NCBI RefSeq assembly: GCF_024508295.1
Contig: NZ_CP101990.1
Location: 682,001-746,000 of the forward strand
DNA length: 64,000 nucleotides
Reading direction: 5' to 3'
DNA from: Aeromicrobium duanguangcaii
GTDB taxonomy: Bacteria; Actinomycetota; Actinomycetes; Propionibacteriales; Nocardioidaceae
The notes under the pieces are model-generated. The model did not search any database. It was not told the DNA's origin and was given only the letters and a program-made list of their open reading frames with translations. Position numbers and translations under genes: made by a program. The stretch's first letter is position 1. Each line of letters opens with the position of its first letter. Below, piece after piece: positions 27,852 to 37,297 of this stretch.

Positions 27852-28832
27852 ATGACCGACAGCGAGCGACCGACCATCCACGTCGTGGCGGCATTCACGA
27901 CCGACCACCAGGGCCGGATCCTCATGGTCCGCAAGAGCGGATCCGAGATCTTCATGCAGCCCGGCGGCAAGCCCGAGGCCGGCGAGGAGCCGGCCGCCGC
28001 GCTCGTGCGCGAGCTCGCCGAAGAGCTGCTGATCGACGTCGATCCCGACGAGCTGGTGACGTGGGGACGGCACGAAGCGGACGCCGCGAACGAGCCGGGC
28101 CATCACCTGGTTGCGGACGTGTTCGCCCTGCGGCTCGACCGCGAGGTCACCGCCGCGGCCGAGATCGCCGAGGCCCGCTGGTTCACGCGGGAGGAGGCGG
28201 CCGCCCTGGGCGATCGCCTGGCGCCGTTGGCGCGCCGGATGCTGGAGCGGCCGCCGACCCGCTCGCAGTTCCGGCCCTTCCGCTTCACCGAGCCGATCGA
28301 GACGGCGCGGCTGCGGTTGCGACCGATCACGGTGAACGACGTGGACGCCTTCCACGCGTTCCAGTCCCGCGAGGACGTCGCCCGCTTCATGCTGTTCGAG
28401 CCGCGAAGCCACGAGGAGATGGCCGCCAAGGTGGCGGAGTGGTCGTCGCACACCGCGCTCGAGCGCGACGGCGACTACCTGGAGATTCCCGTCGAGCTCC
28501 GCACCGGCGGACGCGTGATCGGACACCTCTATCTGAGCCTGCGCAGCGTTGACCACCTCACCGCCGAGATCGGCTGGGGCCTCCATCCGGACTTCCAGGG
28601 GCAGGGGTTCGCCGAGGAGGGTGCCCGAGCGCTGCTCCAGCTCGCTTTCGAGCGGATGCGGCTGCACCGCGTCTTCGCCGAGCTGGATCCGCGCAACGAC
28701 GCCTCGGTCGCACTGTGCCGGCGCCTCGGCATGCGCGAGGAGGCCCACTTCCGCCAGGACATGTGGTTCAAGGGCGCCTGGGCGGACACCGGGATCTACG
28801 CGGTGCTGGCCGAGGAGCTCTCCGCGCGCTGA
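27852..28832 (+). CDS. NUDIX hydrolase - GNAT acetyltransferase fusion
   Basis: 326 residues. The N-terminal NUDIX domain (1-125) has a nearly canonical box [20 protein letters not shown] (39-58, Gly-x5-Glu-x7-Arg-Glu-x2-Glu-Glu). The C-terminal half (about 150-326) is a RimJ/RimL-type N-acetyltransferase: [13 protein letters not shown], the acetyl-CoA loop [15 protein letters not shown], and [25 protein letters not shown] enzymes remove nucleoside-diphosphate-linked compounds; GNATs acetylate amines or protein N-termini. The joint substrate is unknown. Start ATG has AGGAGG five bases upstream. The last 37 bases overlap the convergent MMPL gene. Confidence 0.88.
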   Translation: MTDSERPTIHVVAAFTTDHQGRILMVRKSGSEIFMQPGGKPEAGEEPAAALVRELAEELLIDVDPDELVTWGRHEADAANEPGHHLVADVFALRLDREVTAAAEIAEARWFTREEAAALGDRLAPLARRMLERPPTRSQFRPFRFTEPIETARLRLRPITVNDVDAFHAFQSREDVARFMLFEPRSHEEMAAKVAEWSSHTALERDGDYLEIPVELRTGGRVIGHLYLSLRSVDHLTAEIGWGLHPDFQGQGFAEEGARALLQLAFERMRLHRVFAELDPRNDASVALCRRLGMREEAHFRQDMWFKGAWADTGIYAVLAEELSAR

Positions 28833-30907
28833 GCGCCGTCCGTGCGACCCAAGGCGCTCGGCCACCAGATCCGCTTGCCGATGTCGAGGTTCAGCGCCGT
28901 CACGAGGACCGAGCGCACGATGATCGTGTCCAGCAGGACGCCGATGGCCACCGCGAAGCCCAGCTCGGCCAGGAACACGACCGGCAGCGTCGCCAGGGCC
29001 GAGAACGTGCCCGCCAGCACGAGCCCCGCCGAGGTGATGACGCCGCCGGTCGCCGCCAGGCCGATGAGCGCGCCGCGGCGGGTGCCGTGCACCAGTGCCT
29101 CCTCTCGCACCCGGGTCATCAGGAAGATGTTGTAGTCGATGCCCAGCGCGACGAGGAACACGAACGCGAACAGCGGGAATGACGAGTCCGCTCCGGCGAA
29201 GTCGAACACGTACCGGAACACGAGCGCGCTGATGCCCAGCGCGGCGGCGAACGACAGCACGACGGTGACCAGCAGGATCAGCGGTGCCGCCACCGAGCGC
29301 AGCAGGATCATCAGCACGAGCAGGACCACCGCGAGGATGATCGGGATGATGAGGCGGTTGTCGGCTGCGGAGGCCTGCTGGACGTCGAGGTTCAACGCCG
29401 TCGTGCCACCGACCAGCGCGTCGGCGCCGTCCACCGCGCCGACCGCGTCGCGGATGTCCTCGATGGCGTCCTGAGCCGCGGAGGAGTCGCTGGGCACCGA
29501 CAGGGTCGCCTCGATGTAGGACACGTCGCCCTTGGTCCGCGGCGGGGTCACCGTGGCCGGGTCGACGCCTTCGACGCTGGCCAGGGCCGAGCGCACCTGC
29601 GGCGCGCCGTCGGCGGTGGAGATCACCTGGACGGGGTCGCCTGCGCCGGCCGGGAAGTGCTCGGCGATCCGCTCCTCGGCGATGACCGAGTCCGGCGTGC
29701 TGGTGAACGCCTCCTCGTTGCTCAGGCCCGTCGCGTCGAGCTTCACGACACCGAACGAGAGCGCCACCAGGACGAGGGTCGTGACGACCCACACGACGCG
29801 GGGGGCCTTGGCGATGCGGCGGCCCACGCCGGACCAGAAGCCCCGGTCCGTGCGCTCGGGATCGCCGAAGTGGGGGATGAACGGCCAGAAGACCCAGCGG
29901 CCGAAGATGACCAGGAGCGCGGGCAGGAGCACCAGCATGATCAGCAGTGACACGGCGATGCCCGCGGCGCCCACCGGTCCGAGTCCGGCGGTCGAGTTCA
30001 TCTGGGCGAACAGCAGGCACAGCAGTCCGATGACGACCGTGCCGCCGCTGGCGATGATGGCCGGTGCGGCCCGGTGCAGGGCATGGGCCATCGCCTCGTG
30101 GCGGTCTTCGTACCGGCGCAGCTCCTCGCGGTACCTCGCGACGACGAGCAGGGCGTAGTCGATGCCCGCGCCCAGGACCAGGACGCTGAGGATGCCGGCG
30201 CTCTGCCCGTTGACGGTCAGGCCGCCGTACTTCGCCAGCACGTAGACCAGTCCCTGGGAGGCGAACACGCTCATCAGGCCGCAGAACAGCGGGATCAGCC
30301 ACAGGATCGGGCTGCGGTAGGTCAGCAGCAGCATCACGACCACGACGCCCACCGCCGACAGCAGCAGGATGCCGTCGATCCCCGCGAACGACTCCGCCTG
30401 GTCCGCGCTCAGGGCGGCGGGTCCGCCGATGTCGACCCGCAGGTCGGTGTCGGCGATCCCGGACTCCGACGCGTCGCGGATCTCGTCGATCCAGTCCGGC
30501 AGCTTCTCCCAGGAGTCGTCGTCGAGCGTCATCGGCACGACCAGCTCGATGGCCTGGCCGTCGCGGCTGGGGATCGGGGGAGTGATCTGCCCGATGGGCA
30601 CGTCCTCCAGGGCCGCGATCTCACGGGAGACGGTCTGGGCCGCGGCGAGGTCCTGCGGGCCGAGCCGCTCCGAGGACGACAGCATGACGATCGCCGGGAC
30701 GCTCTCCTCGTCGTAGAAGGCCCCGGCCTTCTTGATCACCCGGGTCGACTCGGCGTCGTCCGGGAGCCAGGCTGCGACGTCGTTGTCCTGCACGCTGGTG
30801 AGCTTGCCGGCGAACGAGCCGAGGGCGCCGATGAACAGCAGCATGACGACCAGGACCACCCATTTGGCCCACCGATGCGTGATCCACCCTGCCGCCTGAC
30901 GGTTCAT
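28796..30907 (-). CDS. MMPL/RND-family transporter
   Basis: 703 residues with the MMPL plan: TM1, a periplasmic loop, five more TM segments, then the second repeat of one TM, loop and five TMs. Conserved acidic and aromatic residues for the proton path lie in LGAGIDYALLVVARYREEL and its repeat LGIDYNIFLMTRVREE. Family members export lipids or act as heme or drug transporters in the cell membrane using the proton gradient. No lipid-synthesis gene is next to it. A palindrome at 30943-30960 lies just upstream and may be its operator. Confidence 0.9.
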   Translation of the reverse strand: MNRQAAGWITHRWAKWVVLVVMLLFIGALGSFAGKLTSVQDNDVAAWLPDDAESTRVIKKAGAFYDEESVPAIVMLSSSERLGPQDLAAAQTVSREIAALEDVPIGQITPPIPSRDGQAIELVVPMTLDDDSWEKLPDWIDEIRDASESGIADTDLRVDIGGPAALSADQAESFAGIDGILLLSAVGVVVVMLLLTYRSPILWLIPLFCGLMSVFASQGLVYVLAKYGGLTVNGQSAGILSVLVLGAGIDYALLVVARYREELRRYEDRHEAMAHALHRAAPAIIASGGTVVIGLLCLLFAQMNSTAGLGPVGAAGIAVSLLIMLVLLPALLVIFGRWVFWPFIPHFGDPERTDRGFWSGVGRRIAKAPRVVWVVTTLVLVALSFGVVKLDATGLSNEEAFTSTPDSVIAEERIAEHFPAGAGDPVQVISTADGAPQVRSALASVEGVDPATVTPPRTKGDVSYIEATLSVPSDSSAAQDAIEDIRDAVGAVDGADALVGGTTALNLDVQQASAADNRLIIPIILAVVLLVLMILLRSVAAPLILLVTVVLSFAAALGISALVFRYVFDFAGADSSFPLFAFVFLVALGIDYNIFLMTRVREEALVHGTRRGALIGLAATGGVITSAGLVLAGTFSALATLPVVFLAELGFAVAIGVLLDTIIVRSVLVTALNLDIGKRIWWPSALGRTDGAQRAESSSASTA

Positions 30908-30942
30908 TCCCTCAGTGTGTTCCCGGCTCCGAAACCCTGACC

Positions 30943-30960
30943 ATGGGTGGAATCACCCAT
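30943..30960. promoter_or_regulatory. Inverted repeat ATGGGTG-GAAT-CACCCAT upstream of MMPL gene
   Basis: Perfect seven-base arms with a four-base spacer, 36 bases before the MMPL start codon and about 100 before folC. MMPL exporters are often under TetR-type repressors, which bind such sites; no regulator gene is adjacent. Confidence 0.4.
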
Positions 30961-31057
30961 TTCCGGTCGGGGTCGTCAGCCTGGTCCCGTCCGCCTCACC
31001 AGCCTCATACGCGGCGGCGTGACAACACGTGATGCCCGCACTGGGATACTGGCAGGG

Positions 31058-32407
31058 ATGAGGCCCACCTACCCCGATGTCGAGCTCGCCCTGTTGTCCC
31101 GTTGGCCCGAGACCCGGCTCGAGCCGTCGCTCGACCGGATCCGCGCCATGTGTGAGCTGATGGGCGATCCGCAGAACGCGCAGCCGGTCATCCAGCTCAC
31201 GGGCACCAACGGCAAGACCTCGACCAGCCGCATGATCGACGCGCTGCTGCGCGCCCTGGACCTGCGCACCGGCCGCTTCACCAGCCCGCACCTGCAGCGC
31301 ATCAACGAGCGCATCTGCATCGACGGTGAGCCGCTGAGCGACGACCTCTTCGTCGACGCCTACGCCGATGTCGCGATCTACGCGGACCTGGTCGACCAGA
31401 GCCAGCCGCACCCGCTGAGCTTCTTCGAGATGCTGGTGGCGATGGGCTACGCGGCGTTCGCCGACGCGCCGGTCGACGTCGCGGTCGTCGAGGTGGGCAT
31501 GGGCGGAGCCTGGGACGCCACGAGCGTCGCCGACGCCGCGGTCGCGGTCATCACGCCCATCGACGTGGACCACGCCTCCTACCTGGGTGACACGCCGGCC
31601 GACATCGCCGTCGAGAAGTCCGGGATCATCAAGCCCGGCACCCGCACCGTCCTGGCCTCGCAGCCCGAGGAGGTCCTCGAGGTCATGCTCGGCCGCGCCA
31701 ACGAGGTGGGCTCCCTGCTCGTGCTGGAGGGTGCCGACTTCCACGTCGAGTCGCGCACCCCTGCGGTCGGCGGCCAGATGTTCACGATCCAGGGCGTCAA
31801 GGGACGCTACGAGGACATCCTGCTGCCGCTGCACGGAGCGTTCCAGGCCCGCAACGCGGCGCTCGCGCTGGCGGCGGTGGAGGTGTTCACCGGCGAGGCC
31901 GAACTCGACGTCGAGCTGATCCGGGCCGGCTTCGCCACCGTCACGTCGCCCGGTCGGCTCGAGGTCGTGCGACGCAGCCCCACCGTCGTCCTCGACGCGG
32001 CCCACAACCCGCACGGCGTGCGGGCGATGGTCGAGTCCCTCAGCGAGGAGTTCGCCTTCAGCCCGCTGATCGGCGTCGTCGGCATCATGGCCGACAAGGA
32101 CGCCGAGGAGATCCTGCGCGAGCTCGAGCCCGTCGTCGCGCACCTGATCTGCACGCAGAACAGCACCGAGCGCTCGCTCGCGGCCGGCGACCTCGCCGAG
32201 ATCGCCGCCAGCGTGTTCGGGCCCGACCGCATCGAGGTCGTCCCGCGTCTGGACGACGCGCTCGAGCGGGCGATCTCGTTCGCCGACGCGCCGGGCGAGG
32301 AGTTCGGCGACGCGATCGGCTCAGCGGGCGTCCTCGTCACCGGCTCGGTCGTGACCGTCGGCGAGGCGCGCACGCTGCTGCGCGGTGGCGAGGACGGTGC
32401 CGCATGA
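31058..32407 (+). CDS. folC: Folylpolyglutamate synthase / dihydrofolate synthase
   Basis: 449 residues. Adds glutamate to (dihydro)pteroate and folates using ATP. Mur-ligase fold with the P-loop GTNGKTS at 49-55, the FTSPHL loop, the metal-binding VEVGMGG stretch and the C-terminal VLDAAHNPHG. GATACT (31045-31050) lies seven bases before the ATG at 31058. An upstream GTG would add about 14 residues not typical of the family. In actinobacteria folC usually follows valS; here the NUDIX-GNAT and MMPL genes separate them. Coupled by four bases to the next gene. Confidence 0.95.
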   Translation: MRPTYPDVELALLSRWPETRLEPSLDRIRAMCELMGDPQNAQPVIQLTGTNGKTSTSRMIDALLRALDLRTGRFTSPHLQRINERICIDGEPLSDDLFVDAYADVAIYADLVDQSQPHPLSFFEMLVAMGYAAFADAPVDVAVVEVGMGGAWDATSVADAAVAVITPIDVDHASYLGDTPADIAVEKSGIIKPGTRTVLASQPEEVLEVMLGRANEVGSLLVLEGADFHVESRTPAVGGQMFTIQGVKGRYEDILLPLHGAFQARNAALALAAVEVFTGEAELDVELIRAGFATVTSPGRLEVVRRSPTVVLDAAHNPHGVRAMVESLSEEFAFSPLIGVVGIMADKDAEEILRELEPVVAHLICTQNSTERSLAAGDLAEIAASVFGPDRIEVVPRLDDALERAISFADAPGEEFGDAIGSAGVLVTGSVVTVGEARTLLRGGEDGAA

Positions 32408-32739
32408 GGCACATGTGCGCGACCATGCTGACGCTGCAGGCCATCATCCTGGGCCTGTCCATCCCCGTGATGATCGCGGTGCAGGACGTCGAACCGCTCA
32501 CGGCCTCGCTGCTGGGCGGGGGACTGGCCGTGCTGTGCATCGTCACGGCCGGGCTGCTGCGCCAGCCGTGGGCCTACTGGGTCGGCCACGCCATCCAGGT
32601 CGCCACGATCGCGCTGGGCTTCCTCGTCCCGATCATGTTCTTCATCGGGCTGATGTTCGCGGCGCTGTGGCTCGGGGCGTTCTTCCTCGGTCGCAAGATC
32701 GAGGCGGACAAGGCACGCTGGGCCGCGGCCGGCGAGTAG
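32404..32739 (+). CDS. DUF4233 membrane protein (Rv2446c-like)
   Basis: 111 residues with four hydrophobic segments. The N-terminus RHMCATMLTLQAIILGL and the C-terminal LWLGAFFLGRKIEADKA match the DUF4233 family, which almost always sits directly after folC in actinobacteria (Rv2446c). Start ATG overlaps the folC stop by four bases. Function unknown. Confidence 0.85.
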   Translation: MRHMCATMLTLQAIILGLSIPVMIAVQDVEPLTASLLGGGLAVLCIVTAGLLRQPWAYWVGHAIQVATIALGFLVPIMFFIGLMFAALWLGAFFLGRKIEADKARWAAAGE

Positions 32740-32765
32740 CACCTCCGTGGGCGGGAATCTCACGA

Positions 32766-32781
32766 TGTGACATGGGTCACC
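32766..32781. promoter_or_regulatory. CRP-like site TGTGA-N6-TCACC
   Basis: Contains the perfect short palindrome GTGAC-ATGG-GTCAC. It lies 12 bases before the TACGGT -10-like box (32793-32798) of the metallophosphoesterase gene. That position would favour repression. One mismatch from TGTGA-N6-TCACA. Confidence 0.4.
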
Positions 32782-32804
32782 CTCGCGCCCGGTACGGTGG
32801 AGGC

Positions 32805-33476
32805 ATGGCGCGTGTCCTCGTGGTCGCAGACGAGATCTCGCCGGTGATCCATGACGCCGGTGTGCGTCGGATGCGCCCGGATGTCGTCCTCGGTGCGGGC
32901 GACCTGCCGTGGGACTACCTCGAGTTCCTGTCCTCGATGCTGGACGTGCCCGTCGTGTTCGTGCCGGGGAACCACGACCCGCAGGTCGAGGCTCCGCTGT
33001 CAGGCTTCCGCGGCTGGCTGACCAGCAACGGGATGCCGCACGAGGACCCGCGACCGCTCGGTGGGATCAATGCCGACGAGTCGATCATCGACGTGGCCGG
33101 ACTGCGCATCGCCGGGCTCGGCGGCAGCATCCGCTACAACGACGGCCCGAACCAGTACACCCAGGAGGAGTTCACCAAGCGCGCCAAGCGGCTGCTCAAG
33201 GTGGCCGCCAAGCGCGGCGGCAACGTCGACGTGCTGCTGACCCACTCGCCGCCGCGGGGACTCGGCGACGGCGATGACCCGCCTCACCACGGCTTCGAGG
33301 CGCTGCACGAGGTCATCGAGACCCTGCAGCCGACCTGGAACCTCCACGGGCACATCCACCCGTACGGGCAGCCCCAGCCCGACCGGAAGCTGGGCTCCAC
33401 CATCATTCGCAACGTCGTGCCGTACCGGCTCATGGAGATCGAGCCGAACCTCCACCCGGTGGGCGGGCATGGCTGA
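32805..33476 (+). CDS. Calcineurin-like metallophosphoesterase with degenerate first motif
   Basis: 223 residues. Metallophosphoesterase motifs are visible as GAGDLPWDY (motif II), VPGNHDP (III), LTHSPPRG (IV) and HGHIHPYG (V). Motif I, normally Asp-x-His, reads Asp9-Glu-Ile (VADEIS), so one metal ligand is missing or moved. Reduced or altered activity is possible. TACGGT (32793-32798) lies six bases before the ATG. The gene overlaps the next one by eight bases, so the two are co-expressed. Confidence 0.8.
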   Translation: MARVLVVADEISPVIHDAGVRRMRPDVVLGAGDLPWDYLEFLSSMLDVPVVFVPGNHDPQVEAPLSGFRGWLTSNGMPHEDPRPLGGINADESIIDVAGLRIAGLGGSIRYNDGPNQYTQEEFTKRAKRLLKVAAKRGGNVDVLLTHSPPRGLGDGDDPPHHGFEALHEVIETLQPTWNLHGHIHPYGQPQPDRKLGSTIIRNVVPYRLMEIEPNLHPVGGHG

Positions 33477-34329
33477 CTCAGGGTCGCCGCGGATCGATGC
33501 GGAGAGCGACTTCCTGCGCTCCCGCCGCCTGCAGACCCTCACCTCGCTGGCTGCGATGCTGCGCGGGGACCGCGACACGTCCAGGGCGTTGTCGTTCGAC
33601 GAGGTGGTCGACGCGCTCGGCCGGCGCGGGGAGCGCCGCCTGGGCCTGCACCTGATTCCGCTCGACGCGATCATCGGATCGGTCGACAAGGTCCGCGACT
33701 TCGACCGGCGATTCCGGCCCACCTCGGACCGCAGCCGCGCCCGCTGGGAGCGCATCGCCCGGGCCAGCCGGATCGGCGAGGAGATCCCGCCGATCGACGT
33801 CTACAAGCTGGGCGACTACTACTTCGTGCGCGACGGCCACCATCGCGTGTCGGTGGCACGGGCGCTGCGCCTGCGGCTCATCGAGGCCGAGGTCACCGAG
33901 GTCCAGACGCTGCTCGAGCCGCGGGACATCGGCCGGCGCACCGATCTGGAGATGAAGCACTGGCGCAAGCTCTTCCTGCAACGGGTGCCGATCGAGCCGA
34001 CCATCCGCGGCGCCGTCAGCGTCACCGACCCCTTCGACTACGGCGCGCTCGCCGAGATGGTCGAGGCCTGGGCCACGCGTCGCATGCAGGCCGAGGGCCA
34101 GTTCATGGACAAGCAGACGATGGCGCGCCGCTGGCTGGACGAGGAGTTCCTGCCGGTCCTGCAGCTCGTGGCCGACGCCGGTCTCAAGGGCGAGGACGAG
34201 ACCGATGCCGACGCCTACATCCGCATCGCGGGGGAGCGGTACCGCCTCATCGGGGAGCACCTCTGGGACCGCGACATCATGGCCCAGGTCGCCAAGCGGC
34301 GCCCGCGACGTGGCCGGCGCCGCTCCTGA
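33469..34329 (+). CDS. ParB/Srx-fold domain protein of unknown role
   Basis: 286 residues. Around residues 100-140 it has IDVYKLGDYYFVRDGHHRVSVARAL, a pattern typical of the ParB N-terminal (sulfiredoxin-like) fold with the GHHR phosphate-binding/active-site loop. The remainder is helical and very basic at the end (KRRPRRGRRRS). It lacks the ParB helix-turn-helix and dimer domain, so it is not the chromosome-partition ParB. Relatives are annotated as ParB-like or as transcriptional regulators, without experiment. Overlaps the metallophosphoesterase gene by eight bases; convergent with the sugar ABC operon. Confidence 0.7.
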   Translation: MADSGSPRIDAESDFLRSRRLQTLTSLAAMLRGDRDTSRALSFDEVVDALGRRGERRLGLHLIPLDAIIGSVDKVRDFDRRFRPTSDRSRARWERIARASRIGEEIPPIDVYKLGDYYFVRDGHHRVSVARALRLRLIEAEVTEVQTLLEPRDIGRRTDLEMKHWRKLFLQRVPIEPTIRGAVSVTDPFDYGALAEMVEAWATRRMQAEGQFMDKQTMARRWLDEEFLPVLQLVADAGLKGEDETDADAYIRIAGERYRLIGEHLWDRDIMAQVAKRRPRRGRRRS

Positions 34330-34338
34330 GCCGTCGGC

Positions 34339-35505
34339 TCAGTGCGTGATGTTCTCGCCGCTGGACGCGTCGAAGATCTGGATCTTGCTCGTGTCCACGT
34401 ACAGCTCGGCGCGCTGACCGCTCGCGACCTTGGACTCGGCGCTGAGGCGCGCGTTGACCTGCGTGCCGCCTCCGGTCATGTCTTGGCCGGAGTCCTTGGC
34501 GAGGTCCTCCAGGTCGGCGTTGTCGGCGCTGTTGCCCTTGACCGAGAAGTAGGCGTAGACGTCGGAGCCCATCTGCTCGACGAGGTCGACCGTGACGTCG
34601 ACTCGTGCACCGGGCGCGTCCGCGGCCACCAGCGAGGCGTCCTCGAAGTGCTCGGGACGGATGCCGACGATCACGTCGCGGCTGGCGCTGCCCGAGCGCA
34701 ACGACTCGCGGGCCGAGTCCGGGACCGGGAGGTCGCCGATCGCGGTCTTCAGCGTGTCGCCCTCGATCGTGGCGGGCAGGAAGTTCATCGACGGGCTGCC
34801 GATGAAGCCGGCCACGAACAGGTTGGTCGGGTTGTCGTAGAGCTCGGCGGGGGAGCCCACCTGCTGGATCTTGCCGGCGCGCATGACGACCACCCGGTCG
34901 CCCAGCGTCATGGCCTCGGTCTGGTCGTGGGTCACGTACACCGTGGTCGTGCCGAGGTTCTTCTGGATGCGCGCGACCTGGGTGCGCATCTGCACGCGCA
35001 GCTTGGCGTCGAGGTTCGACAGCGGCTCGTCCATGAGGAAGGCCTTGGGGTTGCGCACGATGGCGCGGCCCATGGCGACGCGCTGGCGCTGGCCGCCGGA
35101 GAGGTTCGAGGGCTTGCGGTCGAGGTGGGGCTCCAGCTCGAGCATCCGAGCCGCCTCCATCACCTTCTCCTTGATCTCGGCCTTGTCCATGCCGGCCAGC
35201 GTCAGCGGGAACGCCATGTTCTCGTAGACCGTCATGTGCGGGTAGAGCGCGTAGGACTGGAACACCATGGCGATGTCGCGGTCCTTCGGCGCCTTGTCGT
35301 TGACGACCGTGCCGTCGATCTTGAGCTCACCGGTGGTGATGTCCTCGAGCCCGGCGATCATGTTCAGCGTGGTCGACTTCCCGCAGCCGGACGGGCCGAC
35401 CAGGATGATGAACTCGCCGTCGGCGATCGTGAGGTTGAAGTCCTCCACGGCCAGGGCTCCGTCGGGATACCGCTTGTTCACATGGTCCAGCACGATTTCA
35501 GCCAT
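34339..35505 (-). CDS. Sugar ABC transporter ATP-binding protein (SugC/MsmK/UgpC type)
   Basis: 388 residues from the ATG at 35505 (AAAGGA upstream). Drives sugar import at the inner membrane face. Walker A GPSGCGKS at 37-44, signature LSGGQ at 135-139, Walker B LMDE at 157-160, H-loop in VTHDQTEA. The C-terminal part is the TOBE/MalK regulatory domain (IRPEHF). It lies 11 bases after the second permease gene, completing an aglA-lpqY-sugA-sugB-sugC-like order. Confidence 0.93.
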   Translation of the reverse strand: MAEIVLDHVNKRYPDGALAVEDFNLTIADGEFIILVGPSGCGKSTTLNMIAGLEDITTGELKIDGTVVNDKAPKDRDIAMVFQSYALYPHMTVYENMAFPLTLAGMDKAEIKEKVMEAARMLELEPHLDRKPSNLSGGQRQRVAMGRAIVRNPKAFLMDEPLSNLDAKLRVQMRTQVARIQKNLGTTTVYVTHDQTEAMTLGDRVVVMRAGKIQQVGSPAELYDNPTNLFVAGFIGSPSMNFLPATIEGDTLKTAIGDLPVPDSARESLRSGSASRDVIVGIRPEHFEDASLVAADAPGARVDVTVDLVEQMGSDVYAYFSVKGNSADNADLEDLAKDSGQDMTGGGTQVNARLSAESKVASGQRAELYVDTSKIQIFDASSGENITH

Positions 35506-35516
35506 GATGTTTCCTT

Positions 35517-36356
35517 TCAGCCCTTGACGGCGCCGCTGGTGAGGCCGGCAACGATCCGGCGCTGGAAGAACAGGACGAAGAGGACGATCGGGATGGTGAT
35601 GACCACCGCGGCTGCGGCGATCGACTGCGTGGGCTTCTCGAACGTCGTGGCGCCGGTGAAGTAGCTCAACGCCGCCGGCACGGTGCGTGAGCGCTCGCTG
35701 GAGGTCAGCGAGATGGCGAACAGGAAGTCGTTCCAGCACGAGATGAAGACCAGGATCGCGGTGGTGAACACGCCCGGCATGGCCAGTGGCGCGATCACCT
35801 TGCGGAACGCCTGGAACGGGGTGGCGCCGTCCATCTTGGCGGCCTTCTCCAGCTCCCACGGGATCTCGCGGAAGAAGGCGCTGAGCGTGTAGATCGCCAG
35901 CGGCAGCGCGAAGGTGATGTAGGGGATGATCAGGCCGGCCCAGGTGTCGAACAGCCCGAGGCTGGTCTCGATCTTGAACAGCGGCGTGACCAGGGCGATC
36001 TGGGGGAACATCGCGATCAGCAGCGAGGCGCCGACGACGATCCGCTTGCCGGGGAAGTCCAGCCGCGCGACCGCGTAGGCGGCCATCGTGCCGACCACGA
36101 TGGCGATGAACGTCGAGATCAGGCAGATGCCGATCGAGTTGATCAGCGAGCGCGTGAAGTCGTTGTTGTTGAAGATCGCCTCGTAGTGCTCACCGGTGAA
36201 CTGGCTCGGGAAGAACCGCCCGTCGTTCAAGGTGGCGTCCGGCTTGAACGACAGCGACAGGATCCAGATGACGGGAACGAAGGCGTAGATCAGGACCAGC
36301 GCGTTCACGCCCCACCAGATCGCCTTGGTCTTCGGCGTCTCGATCACGGTGCTCAT
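35517..36356 (-). CDS. Sugar ABC transporter permease (SugB/MalG type)
   Basis: 279 residues, six TM segments. The EAA cytoplasmic loop that docks on the ATPase is [17 protein letters not shown] in the second half. The N-terminus is short and cytosolic, as in MalG. Overlaps the first permease gene by one base. Forms the translocation channel with the SugA-like protein. Confidence 0.92.
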   Translation of the reverse strand: MSTVIETPKTKAIWWGVNALVLIYAFVPVIWILSLSFKPDATLNDGRFFPSQFTGEHYEAIFNNNDFTRSLINSIGICLISTFIAIVVGTMAAYAVARLDFPGKRIVVGASLLIAMFPQIALVTPLFKIETSLGLFDTWAGLIIPYITFALPLAIYTLSAFFREIPWELEKAAKMDGATPFQAFRKVIAPLAMPGVFTTAILVFISCWNDFLFAISLTSSERSRTVPAALSYFTGATTFEKPTQSIAAAAVVITIPIVLFVLFFQRRIVAGLTSGAVKG

Positions 36357-37297
36357 CAGCGCCTCCCCTCATTGGAAGAACCAGGTGCCGCAGCTCCGAA
36401 GAGCTTGACGAACGCGAAGGCGATGATCGCGATCGTGATGAAGATCAGCACCGACATGGTGGAGCCGATGCCCAGGTTGAGCCCTCGGATCAGGTTGTTG
36501 TAGGCGACGATCGAGACGCTGGAGGTCTCGTTCGCGCCGCTGGTGAGGATGTAGATGTTGTCGAAGATGCGGAACGCGTCCAGCGTGCGGAACAGCACGG
36601 CCACCAGGATCGACGGCTTGATCAGCGGCACCGTGATCTTCCAGAACCGCTGCCAGGGGTTCGCGCCGTCCATCGACGCGGCCTTCATCAGGTCCTCGGG
36701 CACCAGCGCCAGGCCCGCCATGAGCAGCAGTGCCATGAACGGGATCGTCTTCCAGACCTCGGCCAGCACGATGATCCAGAACGAGCTCCACTGGCCGGTC
36801 AGCGGTGCGCTGTCACCGGCCAGCCAGCCCATGCCCTGACTCCAGGCGAAGCGCCAGCTGAAGGCGGCGACCACGGTGACGATGGCGTAGGGGACCAGGG
36901 CGGAGGTACGCACCAGGCCGCGCCCGACGATCGTGCGGTGCATGACGATCGCCAGGGCCATGCCCAGGATCAGCTCGAAGATGACGCTGACGACCGTCAG
37001 CAGCAGGGTGAACCCGAAGGCCTTCCACCAGATGTCGCTGGACAGGACCGTCATGTAGTTGTCGAGCCCGATGAACTTGTTGTCCTCCGGCGTGCGCAGG
37101 TCGGCGCGGAACAGGGACAGGTAGAACGCGTACGCGATGGGGTAGGCGGTCACCGCGAGCATGATGACCACGGCCGGAGCCACGAGCATCAGGCCCAGCC
37201 GGCGCTCGGCCTTCTTGCCCTCGCTGTGACGCTGGCGCGCGATCCGCGCGCCCTCGTCCTCATCCTCGGTCTCGGTGACGGCGTCGATGATGCTCAT
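36356..37297 (-). CDS. Sugar ABC transporter permease (SugA/MalF type)
   Basis: 313 residues. A 35-residue acidic/basic cytosolic N-terminal tail precedes six TM segments. The EAA loop reads [17 protein letters not shown]. The start overlaps the binding-protein stop by four bases. Partner of the MalG-like permease. Confidence 0.92.
   Translation of the reverse strand: MSIIDAVTETEDEDEGARIARQRHSEGKKAERRLGLMLVAPAVVIMLAVTAYPIAYAFYLSLFRADLRTPEDNKFIGLDNYMTVLSSDIWWKAFGFTLLLTVVSVIFELILGMALAIVMHRTIVGRGLVRTSALVPYAIVTVVAAFSWRFAWSQGMGWLAGDSAPLTGQWSSFWIIVLAEVWKTIPFMALLLMAGLALVPEDLMKAASMDGANPWQRFWKITVPLIKPSILVAVLFRTLDAFRIFDNIYILTSGANETSSVSIVAYNNLIRGLNLGIGSTMSVLIFITIAIIAFAFVKLFGAAAPGSSNEGRR

Noticed and set aside
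25159..27855. Open frame of about 900 codons opposite valS
   Set aside because: A mirror frame caused by high GC at third positions of valS; the translation has no family motifs, while valS carries all class I synthetase motifs.
33469..34329. Chromosome-partition ParB
   Set aside because: Only the N-terminal ParB-like fold is seen; the helix-turn-helix and dimerisation domains are missing, no parA is adjacent, and no parS-like sites were noticed.
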